DNA of 56,780 nucleotides from Chitinophagales bacterium 65-1 (GTDB lineage: Bacteria > Bacteroidota > Bacteroidia > Chitinophagales > Chitinophagaceae). Shown piece after piece: positions 36,023-44,757 of the stretch (its first letter is position 1; each line of letters begins with the position of its first letter). Location: the NCBI GenBank assembly GCA_002050465.1, contig MWYX01000051.1, positions 1 through 56,780 of the forward strand, given 5' to 3'. The notes under the pieces were generated by a model that saw only the letters and a program-made list of their open reading frames with translations, was not told where the DNA came from and searched no databases. The translations under genes and the position numbers were made by a program.

Positions 36023-37435
36023 ATGGAAATAATACATGTTAGTGCTGAATGTTATCCATATGCCAAGGCAGGCGGTTTGGGAGACGTTGTTGGCGCTTTA
36101 CCAAAATATCAAAATAAGCTTGGCCATATTGCAAAAGTGGTTATCCCGATGTATCGGACCGATTTTTTGTACAGCAATCAATTTGAAGTAGTACATAAAG
36201 GAGGATTTGGAATGGCTCATTATTGGTTTAATTATACTGTTATAAAAGAATCAACAAACCAGCTTGGGTTCGATCTTTACCTTATAGATATTAATAATTT
36301 AATCGACAGAGAAAAAATTTATGGTTATGATGATGATATTGAAAGGTTCGCGGCATTTCAGATAGCTGTTGTAGATTGGATTAGTAAATGGGAACATACC
36401 CCTGATGTAGTTCATGTGCATGATCATCATGCTGCCCTTATCCCTTTTATGATGCAAAGTTGTTTTGCGTACAAACACCTTTCATCAGTGCCAACAGTTC
36501 TTACAATTCATAATGCACAATACCAGGGCTGGATGGATTGGAATAATTCTAATTACCTGCCGGAATGGGATAAGTGGAAATGGGGATTATTGGATTGGAA
36601 TAAAACAATTAATTCATTGGCCTGCGGTATAAGATGTGCCACAAAGGTTACAACTGTAAGTCAGGGATATTTAAATGAGCTTAGGTATAATGCCAATGGT
36701 TTGGAAATGTTATTTGAATATGAAAAAGGGAAATGTTCAGGAATAATAAATGGGATCGACGAAGAAGTTTGGAATCCGGCAACTGACAAGTATATTAATA
36801 ATGAATATAGTGTTGAGGATGCAGAAGAAGGTAAAAGAACAAACAAAAAAATATTATGCGATCAATTTTCACTTGATAAAGAAAAGCCGCTGATAATTTT
36901 TATTGGAAGATTAGTGGGGGAGAAGGCTGCAGATCTTTTACCACAGGCTATTTCGGATTCATTATATCATTTAGATGGTGAAATGAACTTTTTAATTTTA
37001 GGAAGCGGGGACCCCAAAATAGAAAATCAGTTGCAGCAGTTGAATGGCAAGTTTACCGGATATTATAATTCACAAACTGGTTACAATGAAAAGCTTGCTC
37101 ACCAAATGTATGCAGGAGCAGATTTCTTATTAATGCCAAGCAGGGTAGAACCTTGTGGCTTAAATCAAATGTATGCAATGAGATACGGAACAATACCCAT
37201 CGTTCGGAACACGGGAGGATTGAAGGATACTGTTAAAGATTTTGGTGAGAAAGGGGGCTTTGGTATTTGTTTTACTAATGCTACTGTTTGGGATATAACT
37301 TATTCAATACATCGTGCGGTAGAATTATATAAAGAAAGCGAAAAAGTGGAAGAAATCAGAAGTCAAATAATGCAGATTGATCATAGCTGGGAATATAGCG
37401 CAGGACAATACATAGATTTATATAAAACACTTTAA
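36023..37435 (+). CDS. glgA: Glycogen synthase
   Basis: GT5 glycosyltransferase that extends alpha-1,4-glucan from ADP-glucose. The 470-residue protein opens with IIHVSAECYPYAKAGGLGDVVGALPK, containing the KxGGL nucleotide-sugar motif. VHVHDHHAALIPFMM and VLTIHNAQYQGW follow. The C-terminal half has IGRLVGEKAADLL and the catalytic EPCGLNQMYAMRYGTIPIVRNTGGLKDTV. Neighbours fix the pathway: a sugar transporter 6 bp upstream and glgC 11 bp downstream. Confidence 0.95.
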   Translation: MEIIHVSAECYPYAKAGGLGDVVGALPKYQNKLGHIAKVVIPMYRTDFLYSNQFEVVHKGGFGMAHYWFNYTVIKESTNQLGFDLYLIDINNLIDREKIYGYDDDIERFAAFQIAVVDWISKWEHTPDVVHVHDHHAALIPFMMQSCFAYKHLSSVPTVLTIHNAQYQGWMDWNNSNYLPEWDKWKWGLLDWNKTINSLACGIRCATKVTTVSQGYLNELRYNANGLEMLFEYEKGKCSGIINGIDEEVWNPATDKYINNEYSVEDAEEGKRTNKKILCDQFSLDKEKPLIIFIGRLVGEKAADLLPQAISDSLYHLDGEMNFLILGSGDPKIENQLQQLNGKFTGYYNSQTGYNEKLAHQMYAGADFLLMPSRVEPCGLNQMYAMRYGTIPIVRNTGGLKDTVKDFGEKGGFGICFTNATVWDITYSIHRAVELYKESEKVEEIRSQIMQIDHSWEYSAGQYIDLYKTL

Positions 37436-37446
37436 ACCTATTTTTT

Positions 37447-38730
37447 ATGGCAATAAGTAAATCTTTGGTTTCAATAATTATGGGTGGCGGGGCAGGAAGC
37501 AGGTTGTACCCCCTTACAGCAGCCAGAAGCAAGCCAGCAGTGCCTATTGCAGGTAAATACAGGCTGGTGGATATCCCTATCTCTAATTGTATCAATTCAA
37601 ACATCAACCGGATGTTTGTATTAACACAGTACAATTCCGCTTCGCTAAACCGGCATATTAAAAATACTTACCAGTTCAGTTTATTCAGCAGTGGCTTTGT
37701 TGATATTTTGGCTGCAGAACAAACTCCTGATAACCCAACATGGTTCCAGGGAACAGCAGATGCTGTAAGGCAATCGGTTCGACACTTTGAAAGATATGAT
37801 TTTGACTATGTACTAATTTTATCAGGCGATCAATTATATCAAATGGATTTCGGTGATATGTTTGATCATCATGTAAAAAATAATGCTGATATAACCATTG
37901 CTACAATCCCAGTTACGGAAAGAGAAGCTCCTGAATTTGGTATCCTTAAATCAAATGATGAAAACATCATCACTTCTTTTATTGAAAAGCCTAAAAAAGA
38001 ATTATTGGGCGATTGGATAAGTGAAACAGGAACTGAAATGAAAGACCAGGGCAAAATATACCTGGCTTCCATGGGCATTTATATTTTTAGCCGTAAGATT
38101 TTATTTGATCTGCTTCAGGTAGAAAAAAAAGAGGCTACTGATTTTGGTAAAGAAATTATTCCTCCCTCCATAAGTAAATATAAGGTTGCCAGTTTTCAAT
38201 ATGATGGCTATTGGACAGATATAGGAAATATTTATTCATTCTTTGAAGCTAATCTTGCTCTAACCCTGGAAATTCCACCTTTCAATCTATTTCATAATAC
38301 CAAAACAGTTTACAGCAGGGCAAGAATGTTGCCACCCTCCAAGATAAGCGGAACAACTTTTAAAAGTGCGCTTATATCCGAAGGTTGTATTATCCATGCG
38401 GCAGCAATTGAAAGCAGTGTAATAGGGATACGAACAAGAATTGGCTTAGGCACCACTATTCTAACAAGTTACATTATGGGCAGCGATTATTATGAAACAT
38501 TACAGGAAATTAATTACGATCAGGAAAAAGGGTTACCTATTATAGGTATAGGTGATAACTGTTATATTAAAAATGCTATAGTAGATAAAAACTGCCGTAT
38601 TGGTAATGATGTTAAAATAAATGGAGGAATTCATTTACCTGACAGTGATCATTCACTATATACCGTAAAGGATGGGATTGTTGTAGTAAAAAAAGGATCT
38701 GTAATACCTGATGGGTTTATAATTGGATAA
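37447..38730 (+). CDS. glgC: Glucose-1-phosphate adenylyltransferase
   Basis: Makes ADP-glucose, the substrate of GlgA. The 427-residue protein has the N-terminal nucleotidyltransferase signature GGGAGSRLYPLTAARSKPAVPIAG, WFQGTADAVRQ, the substrate-binding FIEKPKKE and YWTDIGNIYSFFEANL, and a C-terminal left-handed beta-helix. The residues corresponding to the allosteric site at the start are not diagnostic by eye. Last gene of the transporter-glgA-glgC unit, it ends 6 bp before the stop of a convergent GLPGLI gene. Confidence 0.95.
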   Translation: MAISKSLVSIIMGGGAGSRLYPLTAARSKPAVPIAGKYRLVDIPISNCINSNINRMFVLTQYNSASLNRHIKNTYQFSLFSSGFVDILAAEQTPDNPTWFQGTADAVRQSVRHFERYDFDYVLILSGDQLYQMDFGDMFDHHVKNNADITIATIPVTEREAPEFGILKSNDENIITSFIEKPKKELLGDWISETGTEMKDQGKIYLASMGIYIFSRKILFDLLQVEKKEATDFGKEIIPPSISKYKVASFQYDGYWTDIGNIYSFFEANLALTLEIPPFNLFHNTKTVYSRARMLPPSKISGTTFKSALISEGCIIHAAAIESSVIGIRTRIGLGTTILTSYIMGSDYYETLQEINYDQEKGLPIIGIGDNCYIKNAIVDKNCRIGNDVKINGGIHLPDSDHSLYTVKDGIVVVKKGSVIPDGFIIG

Positions 38731-38736
38731 TTTATG

Positions 38737-39498
38737 TTATAACATTGTTGTCCATTCAAATCTCGCTTTTTGCTCTTTCATTTCATTAGCATCGCCCCAT
38801 CTATACCAATCTTTTGTTCGCTCGTTTAAAGTGGATTTTAAATCTTTTAAAGTGTAATATTTCTTAACCGTTACCGGTTTAATTACACTTTCATTTATGC
38901 CATTAAGCATAACCTTTGTAGCTATCCACGATGTGTATAGTCTGGGAATAGTAAGGCCCAGGATCATACCGGGTAAGCCGTTTATAGAACATGGGCCTCC
39001 CGGTATCATTATTTCGTCGGTATAAAAAGCGAAAACATATACACTGTCAAATATTTTTGCTACGGCTTTCCTGCAATTAAAACCTGCAATCACTCTGTTC
39101 TCGTTTGTGAGTTTCCATTCTAAAGTGGGTATGCTGTCTTCTACATTAAAATTAGAACCATAAACATTTTTCTGCATATTAAGTAACCCGGTATTATGAT
39201 CACTATACCATACGTTTTCTTCATCACTGTCTTTAAGATGCTTAGGTATTTTAAGAGTTGGATCCCAATGACTAAACTTGTAAACACTTTTATTATTGGC
39301 AAAAGTATATGTGTAATACCCGGTTTTAAATGTGGGCAGGTTTTCTTTCATCATCTCTTCCCACATACTGCTGCCCAACGTCTTTTTAATATTTGCTTTT
39401 ACCTCGTATTCAATTACTGCCTTTGAAATAAATTGCTGTGCAGGCAAACTTGAAATAACCAGTAATGCAAGTGCTGTAAAAATGATTTTTATTTTCAT
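38737..39498 (-). CDS. GLPGLI family protein
   Basis: Exported Bacteroidota-specific protein of 253 residues. A signal peptide covers about the first 21 residues (ending SSLPAQQ). The mature protein has the family signature INGLPGMILGL near residue 179, preceded by the FYTDEIMIPGGPCS block, and a Cys in AGFNCRKA that could pair with it. GLPGLI genes commonly sit beside genes for outer-membrane barrel receptors and probably help with export or processing of peptides or proteins; the mechanism is not known. Here it follows such a receptor-like gene on the same strand. Confidence 0.9.
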   Translation of the reverse strand: MKIKIIFTALALLVISSLPAQQFISKAVIEYEVKANIKKTLGSSMWEEMMKENLPTFKTGYYTYTFANNKSVYKFSHWDPTLKIPKHLKDSDEENVWYSDHNTGLLNMQKNVYGSNFNVEDSIPTLEWKLTNENRVIAGFNCRKAVAKIFDSVYVFAFYTDEIMIPGGPCSINGLPGMILGLTIPRLYTSWIATKVMLNGINESVIKPVTVKKYYTLKDLKSTLNERTKDWYRWGDANEMKEQKARFEWTTML

Positions 39499-39523
39499 AT
39501 AAGTTACTTTAATAAGTTAATAA

Positions 39524-39592
39524 AAGACTTCGCTTCCCCTCTCTTTTGGAGAACTTGTCCAGACCTTTCGGGAGGGGTTGGGGGTAGGTCTT
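39524..39592. repeat. Dispersed CCCCTC/GAGGGG hairpin between the barrel and GLPGLI genes
   Basis: CCCCTC (39536-39541) pairs with GAGGGG (39572-39577), and the outer AAGAC (39524-39528) pairs with GTCTT (39588-39592). The middle contains ACTTGTCCAGACCTTTCGGG. Parts of the right half match, in reverse orientation, the pdhB leader near 11957-11990, so this appears to be a second member of one dispersed family. Confidence 0.5.
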
Positions 39593-42368
39593 ATTTTGTT
39601 CCAGGAGCTTTGTTTTTAAAATTCCATGTGAAGCCAATCATAAAATATCTTTTGAGTCTGTCATTAATCACCTCCCTGTATGTAGTACCGGAAAAAGTTC
39701 TATCTATTCCTATATTTTGGTTTAAAATATCCCTTACCATAACATATGCCGTAAACTCATCTTTCTTAAATGTCCGTTGCAAACGTGCATTCCAGATATG
39801 ATTATTCAGGCTGGAATTGAATTGTACAGTTTTCTGGCGTGAGAAAAACTGATAGTCGCTTATAACAGACCAAACTGTATCAAAATAAACGGTAGTATTA
39901 ACATTTAAAGTATTTATATAATAGTGAATTTTAGTATCATTTTGAGAAGTTGTACTGCTGTTATAAGTATAGTTATTATGAACAGAAATATCATACTTTT
40001 TCTCTTTGCTTTTCCATAAGCCTACAGATAGTCCGGCATTAAGATTTTTAGTAAAGCTGATATTGCTGTTTATTACGTCAGCATATTTATTATAACTTAT
40101 GTTAGGATTAAAATTAACTCTTGTACCCAGCTTTTTTAATTTAAAGCCTCCTCCACTCCACAAGCCGATTGATACATTTCCATTTGTATTTATAGGCTGT
40201 GTAATGGTTTTACCTGAATCAATATTAATAGTGCGATTATTAGTTATAGAATTACTTGTAAGCCTTACATTTAATGACATATATGCATGAATCTCTTTAA
40301 GGAAATTGTATCTGTTGTGAGAAAGATTAAATGAGTTGGTAAAAGAGGGTTTTAAGTCGGGATTACCTATGTATTGGTTAAAATAATCATTATTATTTCT
40401 TAATGGCTGCAGTTGGTTTAAGGTAGGCTGCCTTGTATTACCGTTATAATTAAACCTGAAACTGTGATTAGGCTTGTAAGTATAAGTAATATTTGCACTC
40501 GGAAAAAAATTTACATAATTCCTTGAATAATCCTGGTTAAAGCTAATATCTTTTAATTCAAAATTGGTAAAGCCAAATCCTGAACCCGCATTTACTTTCA
40601 GTTTTTTATTTGCAAAATTTATTCTGGCAGATGGTATGTGCTGAATAATATTTTGTTTAAACTGATTTGACAAAGAATCTACAGCAAAATCATATTTTCC
40701 TGATGCCGGTGAAAAGCTATAAGTTAACTGATCATTTGTGCCATAATTATAGGCAAGCTGATAGCCTAATTCAAGGGAATATTCTTTACTCAGCGGTTCA
40801 GTATAAATAAATTTAGCTGAAATATTACTGGTAGACATCTCATAATCCTTCATTTGGTTTAGCTGCTGGCTACCCGCCGGGTTACCGCCAAGGTATGCCT
40901 GGTTAAGCGATTGTAAAAAATTGGTTCCTTCTGTAGATAATGTATTCCAATCAGCCGACAATGAAATTGTTCTTCTTGCTTTTTTAAACTTTTGCCTGAA
41001 AATCAAGTTGCCTGAAAAAGCACTTTTATCGCTTTCTGTTTGCAAATGCCGGTTGCTTGAATTTTTTAATGTGCCTGATCCTCCTTTAGTTACAGAAGTC
41101 CTTGTTTCCTCGCTTTCGGTATGATAAAAATTAGCATTAGCAGTAAGTTTCAGCGAGCTGTTCGTGTCCAGCTTTATATCATAAGTTAATCTGTTTTTGA
41201 AATTGTAGCGGTTGATGCCGGTTACGTCATCTGAATTTTCATTTAATACTGAATCTTTAAGTTGTGTTTGCGAAAAGGTTTTTTTATGATTATCATATAT
41301 CTGGCTGTTGTATTTCGGAGAAAAATTTAATGTGTGTTTGTCGTTCCATTTATTACTGTATTGCATCCCGGCATTTACATTTGTTATAAATCCATTTCGG
41401 GGGTCAAAATAAGGTTCATCGTCTGAAGTACCACCACGCCACATAAACATCATACCTCCATCGTCATCCATACTCATAGTAACATTATCATTTCCGCCAT
41501 ATTTTTCCTCATCCTGCCAGCTTAAGCCATCCTGCCCGGTATTTCCATTTAATAAAAACCCGGATAATTTTCTTTTCCCTTTAAAAGAACTGAATAATAA
41601 ATTATTATTATACCGTGGGTCAAAACCTTTTATCAAACCTCCTGCAGCATCAATTTTTCCGAAGTATCCCGTTTTTTTATCTTCCTTTAATTTTAGATTA
41701 ATGGTTTTTTGTGTTTTGCCGTCGTCTATACCAGTAAACTCTGCCTGGTCGCTTTTTTTATCAAACACCTGTACTTCTTTTACTGCATCTGCCCGTAAAT
41801 TTTTTACTGCCATCCCCGGATCGTCGCCGAAAAATTCTTCTCCATCAACCAATACTTTTTGTACGGTTTCTCCCATAGCTGTTATTTTTCCATCTTTATC
41901 TACCTGTATTCCCGGCAATTTCTTTAATAATTCTTCTACATTGGCATTAGCGCTGACTTTAAAGCTATCTGCAGTATAAACAGTAGTATCGCCTTTTATT
42001 TTTATGGGGCTGCCGGTTTTTATAATTACTTCCTGTAATAATTTGGCTTTGGATAAAAGGGCAAGCTCAGGTATCTCAATATCATTTTTAATAACCACAT
42101 TGTCTAGCAAATCAGCAAAATAGGGATGGGTGGTCATTAAAATGTAATCACCAGGCTTTACATCTTTTAAAATGTATTTGCCTTTAGCGTCACTTCTTGT
42201 AAACTTATATAAAATTGAATCTTTGGGAGTAAGTAATGCAATAACTGCATTGTGTACAGGCTTTTTTTCATTTGGGTCAACTACTGAGCCGGAAACACTT
42301 ACTTTCTGTGCGAAAGAAGAAAAACTGAGAATAAATATATTTATGATTAAGATAAAAAATTTACTCAT
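39591..42368 (-). CDS. Outer-membrane beta-barrel (TonB-receptor-like) protein with carboxypeptidase-regulatory-like domain
   Basis: A 925-residue outer-membrane protein. A signal peptide ends near residue 20 (SSFAQ). A CarboxypepD-regulatory-like beta-sandwich (about 21-105, KGKYILKDVKPGDYILMTTHPYF) and a plug-like region follow, with ELLKKLPGIQVDKDGKITAMGE and VLVDGEEFFGDDP. The large C-terminal barrel has frequent aromatic-capped strands (SFRFNYNGNTRQPTLNQLQPL). It belongs to the group usually called outer membrane beta-barrel family proteins. No SusD-like partner is present. It lies 92 bp upstream of a GLPGLI gene and between glgC and glgB. Confidence 0.88.
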   Translation of the reverse strand: MSKFFILIINIFILSFSSFAQKVSVSGSVVDPNEKKPVHNAVIALLTPKDSILYKFTRSDAKGKYILKDVKPGDYILMTTHPYFADLLDNVVIKNDIEIPELALLSKAKLLQEVIIKTGSPIKIKGDTTVYTADSFKVSANANVEELLKKLPGIQVDKDGKITAMGETVQKVLVDGEEFFGDDPGMAVKNLRADAVKEVQVFDKKSDQAEFTGIDDGKTQKTINLKLKEDKKTGYFGKIDAAGGLIKGFDPRYNNNLLFSSFKGKRKLSGFLLNGNTGQDGLSWQDEEKYGGNDNVTMSMDDDGGMMFMWRGGTSDDEPYFDPRNGFITNVNAGMQYSNKWNDKHTLNFSPKYNSQIYDNHKKTFSQTQLKDSVLNENSDDVTGINRYNFKNRLTYDIKLDTNSSLKLTANANFYHTESEETRTSVTKGGSGTLKNSSNRHLQTESDKSAFSGNLIFRQKFKKARRTISLSADWNTLSTEGTNFLQSLNQAYLGGNPAGSQQLNQMKDYEMSTSNISAKFIYTEPLSKEYSLELGYQLAYNYGTNDQLTYSFSPASGKYDFAVDSLSNQFKQNIIQHIPSARINFANKKLKVNAGSGFGFTNFELKDISFNQDYSRNYVNFFPSANITYTYKPNHSFRFNYNGNTRQPTLNQLQPLRNNNDYFNQYIGNPDLKPSFTNSFNLSHNRYNFLKEIHAYMSLNVRLTSNSITNNRTINIDSGKTITQPINTNGNVSIGLWSGGGFKLKKLGTRVNFNPNISYNKYADVINSNISFTKNLNAGLSVGLWKSKEKKYDISVHNNYTYNSSTTSQNDTKIHYYINTLNVNTTVYFDTVWSVISDYQFFSRQKTVQFNSSLNNHIWNARLQRTFKKDEFTAYVMVRDILNQNIGIDRTFSGTTYREVINDRLKRYFMIGFTWNFKNKAPGTK

Positions 42369-42540
42369 GTTAGTTAGGTTAATTAGGTAAAAGGAGATTA
42401 GGTTTCAAAAGTGATTAATTTATTTCCAAATGGTCAATCAGTATTCATAAATATACGTTAAAAGCAAATCAACGAATAAAATCGTACAAGAGTAAATATA
42501 TCCGTATGAAAGGTATATTTCTTAAAGACAAACCCAATTT

Positions 42541-42580
42541 ATAACTAATTTATTAGTTTAACAACTATTTTGTTAGTTAT
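42541..42580. promoter_or_regulatory. Tandem nested dyads upstream of glgB
   Basis: Two 16-bp near-palindromes, AACTAATTTATTAGTT (42543-42558) and AACTATTTTGTTAGTT (42563-42578), differ at two positions and are exactly 20 bp apart, two helical turns. The whole 40 bp is also an imperfect palindrome with ATAACTAA and TTAGTTAT at the ends. It lies in the 287-bp divergent gap between glgB and the barrel gene. A transcription-factor operator is the likely reading; the factor is unknown. Confidence 0.5.
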
Positions 42581-42655
42581 ATATAAAATTATTTGCAAAC
42601 TCAACTTCATTGCTAATTCTTTAATGTTATAGTATATTCACATAAAGCATTTTGC

Positions 42656-44608
42656 ATGGTAGAAGACACAAAGCCATATGAAGACGTACATTTTGTTGAC
42701 ACTTCTAAAGCCGTTTGGAATTATTCTTTATTCAATGAAGAAGACATAATAAATTATCAACAGGGCACACATTATTCTTTATATAATAAATTTGGCTCTC
42801 ATGCAAGAAAAGTTTTAAATACTGAAGGATATTATTTTTCAGTATGGGCGCCAAATGCAACTGCAGTGAGTGTTATAGGGAATTTTAATAACTGGAATGC
42901 AGATACTCATCCACTTTTTGTTAGGTTAGACCACTCTGGAATATGGGAGGGTTTTATTCCGAATATACCAAAGGGTACAGAATACAAATATCACATTACA
43001 GGTTTCCAGGGAGTTACTTTGTTTAAAGGTGACCCTTATGCAAACTATTGGGAACACCGTCCAGGCACCGCATCAAAAGCATGGCAGTTGAACTATGATT
43101 GGCAGGATGCGGAATGGATGAAAAAAAGAAAGAATAACAATTCCCTCAAATCACCATGGAGCATTTATGAAGTACACCTCGCAAGCTGGATGAGACCAGA
43201 TAGAAATGATGAAGAAACTTATCATTCTTATAAAGCAATTGCGGATCGGTTGGTTCCTTATGTAAAAGAGATGGGATTTACACATGTTGAACTTATGCCG
43301 GTTATGGAGCATCCCTATGATGGAAGCTGGGGATACCAGGGCGCCGGGTATTTTGCACCTACATCAAGGTTTGGAACCCCGGAAGAATTTATGCAAATGA
43401 TTGACGCTTTTCATAATGAGGATATAGGAATAATACTTGATTGGGTTCCTTCTCATTTTCCATACGATGCACATGGTTTATTTATGTTTGATGGAACTCA
43501 TACATATGAATACGCGGATATGCGAAAAGGCTTTCACCAGGATTGGAATTCCTACATTTTTAATTATGACAGGGGAGAAGTGAAATCATTTCTTATCAGC
43601 AGTGCAAGATTTTGGTTTGATAAATTTCATATTGATGGTATTCGTGTTGATGCAGTTAATTCTATTCTTCGTTTGGATTATTCCAGAAAAGAAGGAGAAT
43701 GGGAACCGAATAAATTTGGTGGAAATGGCAACCTTGAAGCCATAGCTTTTATAAAAGAATTTAATGAAACTGTTTACCGTGATTTTCCGGATGTGCAAAC
43801 TATTGCTGAAGAAGCATCTGACTGGCCAAATATTTCTAAACCTACACATACCGGTGGTCTAGGCTTTGGCATGAAGTGGATGATGGGGTGGATGCATGAC
43901 ACCCTGAACTATTTTAAAGTGGATCCGCTTTATCGAAAAGGTCACCAGGATAAATTCAGTTTTAGCATGATATATTATTATGATGAGAATTTTATGCTCC
44001 CGCTAAGTCACGATGAAGTTGTACATGGCAAATCGCCAATGCTTTATAAAATGCCGGGAGATGAATGGCAAAAATTTGCAAACCTGCGTTTGCTCTATAC
44101 TTACATGTATACACATCCGGGAGCAAAACACCTTTTCATGGGTAATGAGTTTGGTCAAACATCGGAGTGGAATTATAAAAGGGAATTGGATTGGCATTTA
44201 TTACAATTTGAACCCCATAAAAGACTACAGGAATGCGTTAAAGATCTGAATCATCTTTATAAAAATGAACCGGCGTTGTATGAGCTGCAATTTGATAAAA
44301 AAGGATTTGAATGGATTGATCTTAATCACAGGCATGAAAGTGTTATCTGTTACAGAAGAAAAGCCAAAAGAAGCAATAATGATATTCTTATAATTTTAAA
44401 CATGACCCCTGTTGTTCGCAATAACTGGAAGGTGTATGCAAAAGGTAAACCCCACTGGAAAGAAGTTTATAACAGCGACGATAAAAAATATTGGGGAACA
44501 GGTGATGTATTAAATCCTTCACCTGAGATAATTTTAGTTGATAAAAAAGAAAGGATTTTTGAAATAAATATTCATTTGCCGGCATTGGGTGCGGTGATAC
44601 TTATATAG
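42656..44608 (+). CDS. glgB: 1,4-alpha-glucan branching enzyme
   Basis: GH13 enzyme that adds alpha-1,6 branches during glycogen synthesis. An N-terminal carbohydrate-binding domain (YYFSVWAPNATAVSVIGNFNNW, about 60-81) is followed by the TIM barrel. The nucleophile is Asp332 in DGIRVDAVNSIL, the general acid Glu385 is in TIAEEASDWPN, and the third acidic residue follows the PLSHDEVVHGK block. The C-terminal beta-domain is complete. At 650 residues it is the short form without a second N-terminal CBM48. It completes the glgA-glgC-glgB set about 4 kb from the other two. Confidence 0.95.
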   Translation: MVEDTKPYEDVHFVDTSKAVWNYSLFNEEDIINYQQGTHYSLYNKFGSHARKVLNTEGYYFSVWAPNATAVSVIGNFNNWNADTHPLFVRLDHSGIWEGFIPNIPKGTEYKYHITGFQGVTLFKGDPYANYWEHRPGTASKAWQLNYDWQDAEWMKKRKNNNSLKSPWSIYEVHLASWMRPDRNDEETYHSYKAIADRLVPYVKEMGFTHVELMPVMEHPYDGSWGYQGAGYFAPTSRFGTPEEFMQMIDAFHNEDIGIILDWVPSHFPYDAHGLFMFDGTHTYEYADMRKGFHQDWNSYIFNYDRGEVKSFLISSARFWFDKFHIDGIRVDAVNSILRLDYSRKEGEWEPNKFGGNGNLEAIAFIKEFNETVYRDFPDVQTIAEEASDWPNISKPTHTGGLGFGMKWMMGWMHDTLNYFKVDPLYRKGHQDKFSFSMIYYYDENFMLPLSHDEVVHGKSPMLYKMPGDEWQKFANLRLLYTYMYTHPGAKHLFMGNEFGQTSEWNYKRELDWHLLQFEPHKRLQECVKDLNHLYKNEPALYELQFDKKGFEWIDLNHRHESVICYRRKAKRSNNDILIILNMTPVVRNNWKVYAKGKPHWKEVYNSDDKKYWGTGDVLNPSPEIILVDKKERIFEINIHLPALGAVILI

Positions 44609-44709
44609 CCTTTATTAAACTATATACCATTTGTTAGCCTTACCCATAAATATTTTAAGAAAAAAATCATAAGAAAAAATTGTGCCTTGTTGTTCAATTA
44701 TGATACTTA

Positions 44710-44740
44710 TTGCCATCAGCCAGGATTTAAACTATTTTTG
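44710..44740 (+). promoter_or_regulatory. Promoter of the restriction-modification operon
   Basis: TTG (44710-44712), 20 nt and TATTTTTG (44733-44740) give an excellent Bacteroidota promoter. The expected transcription start is near 44746, about 12 nt before the TTG start codon of the methyltransferase. Confidence 0.7.
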
Positions 44741-44757
44741 CATGAATAGTTATAGGG

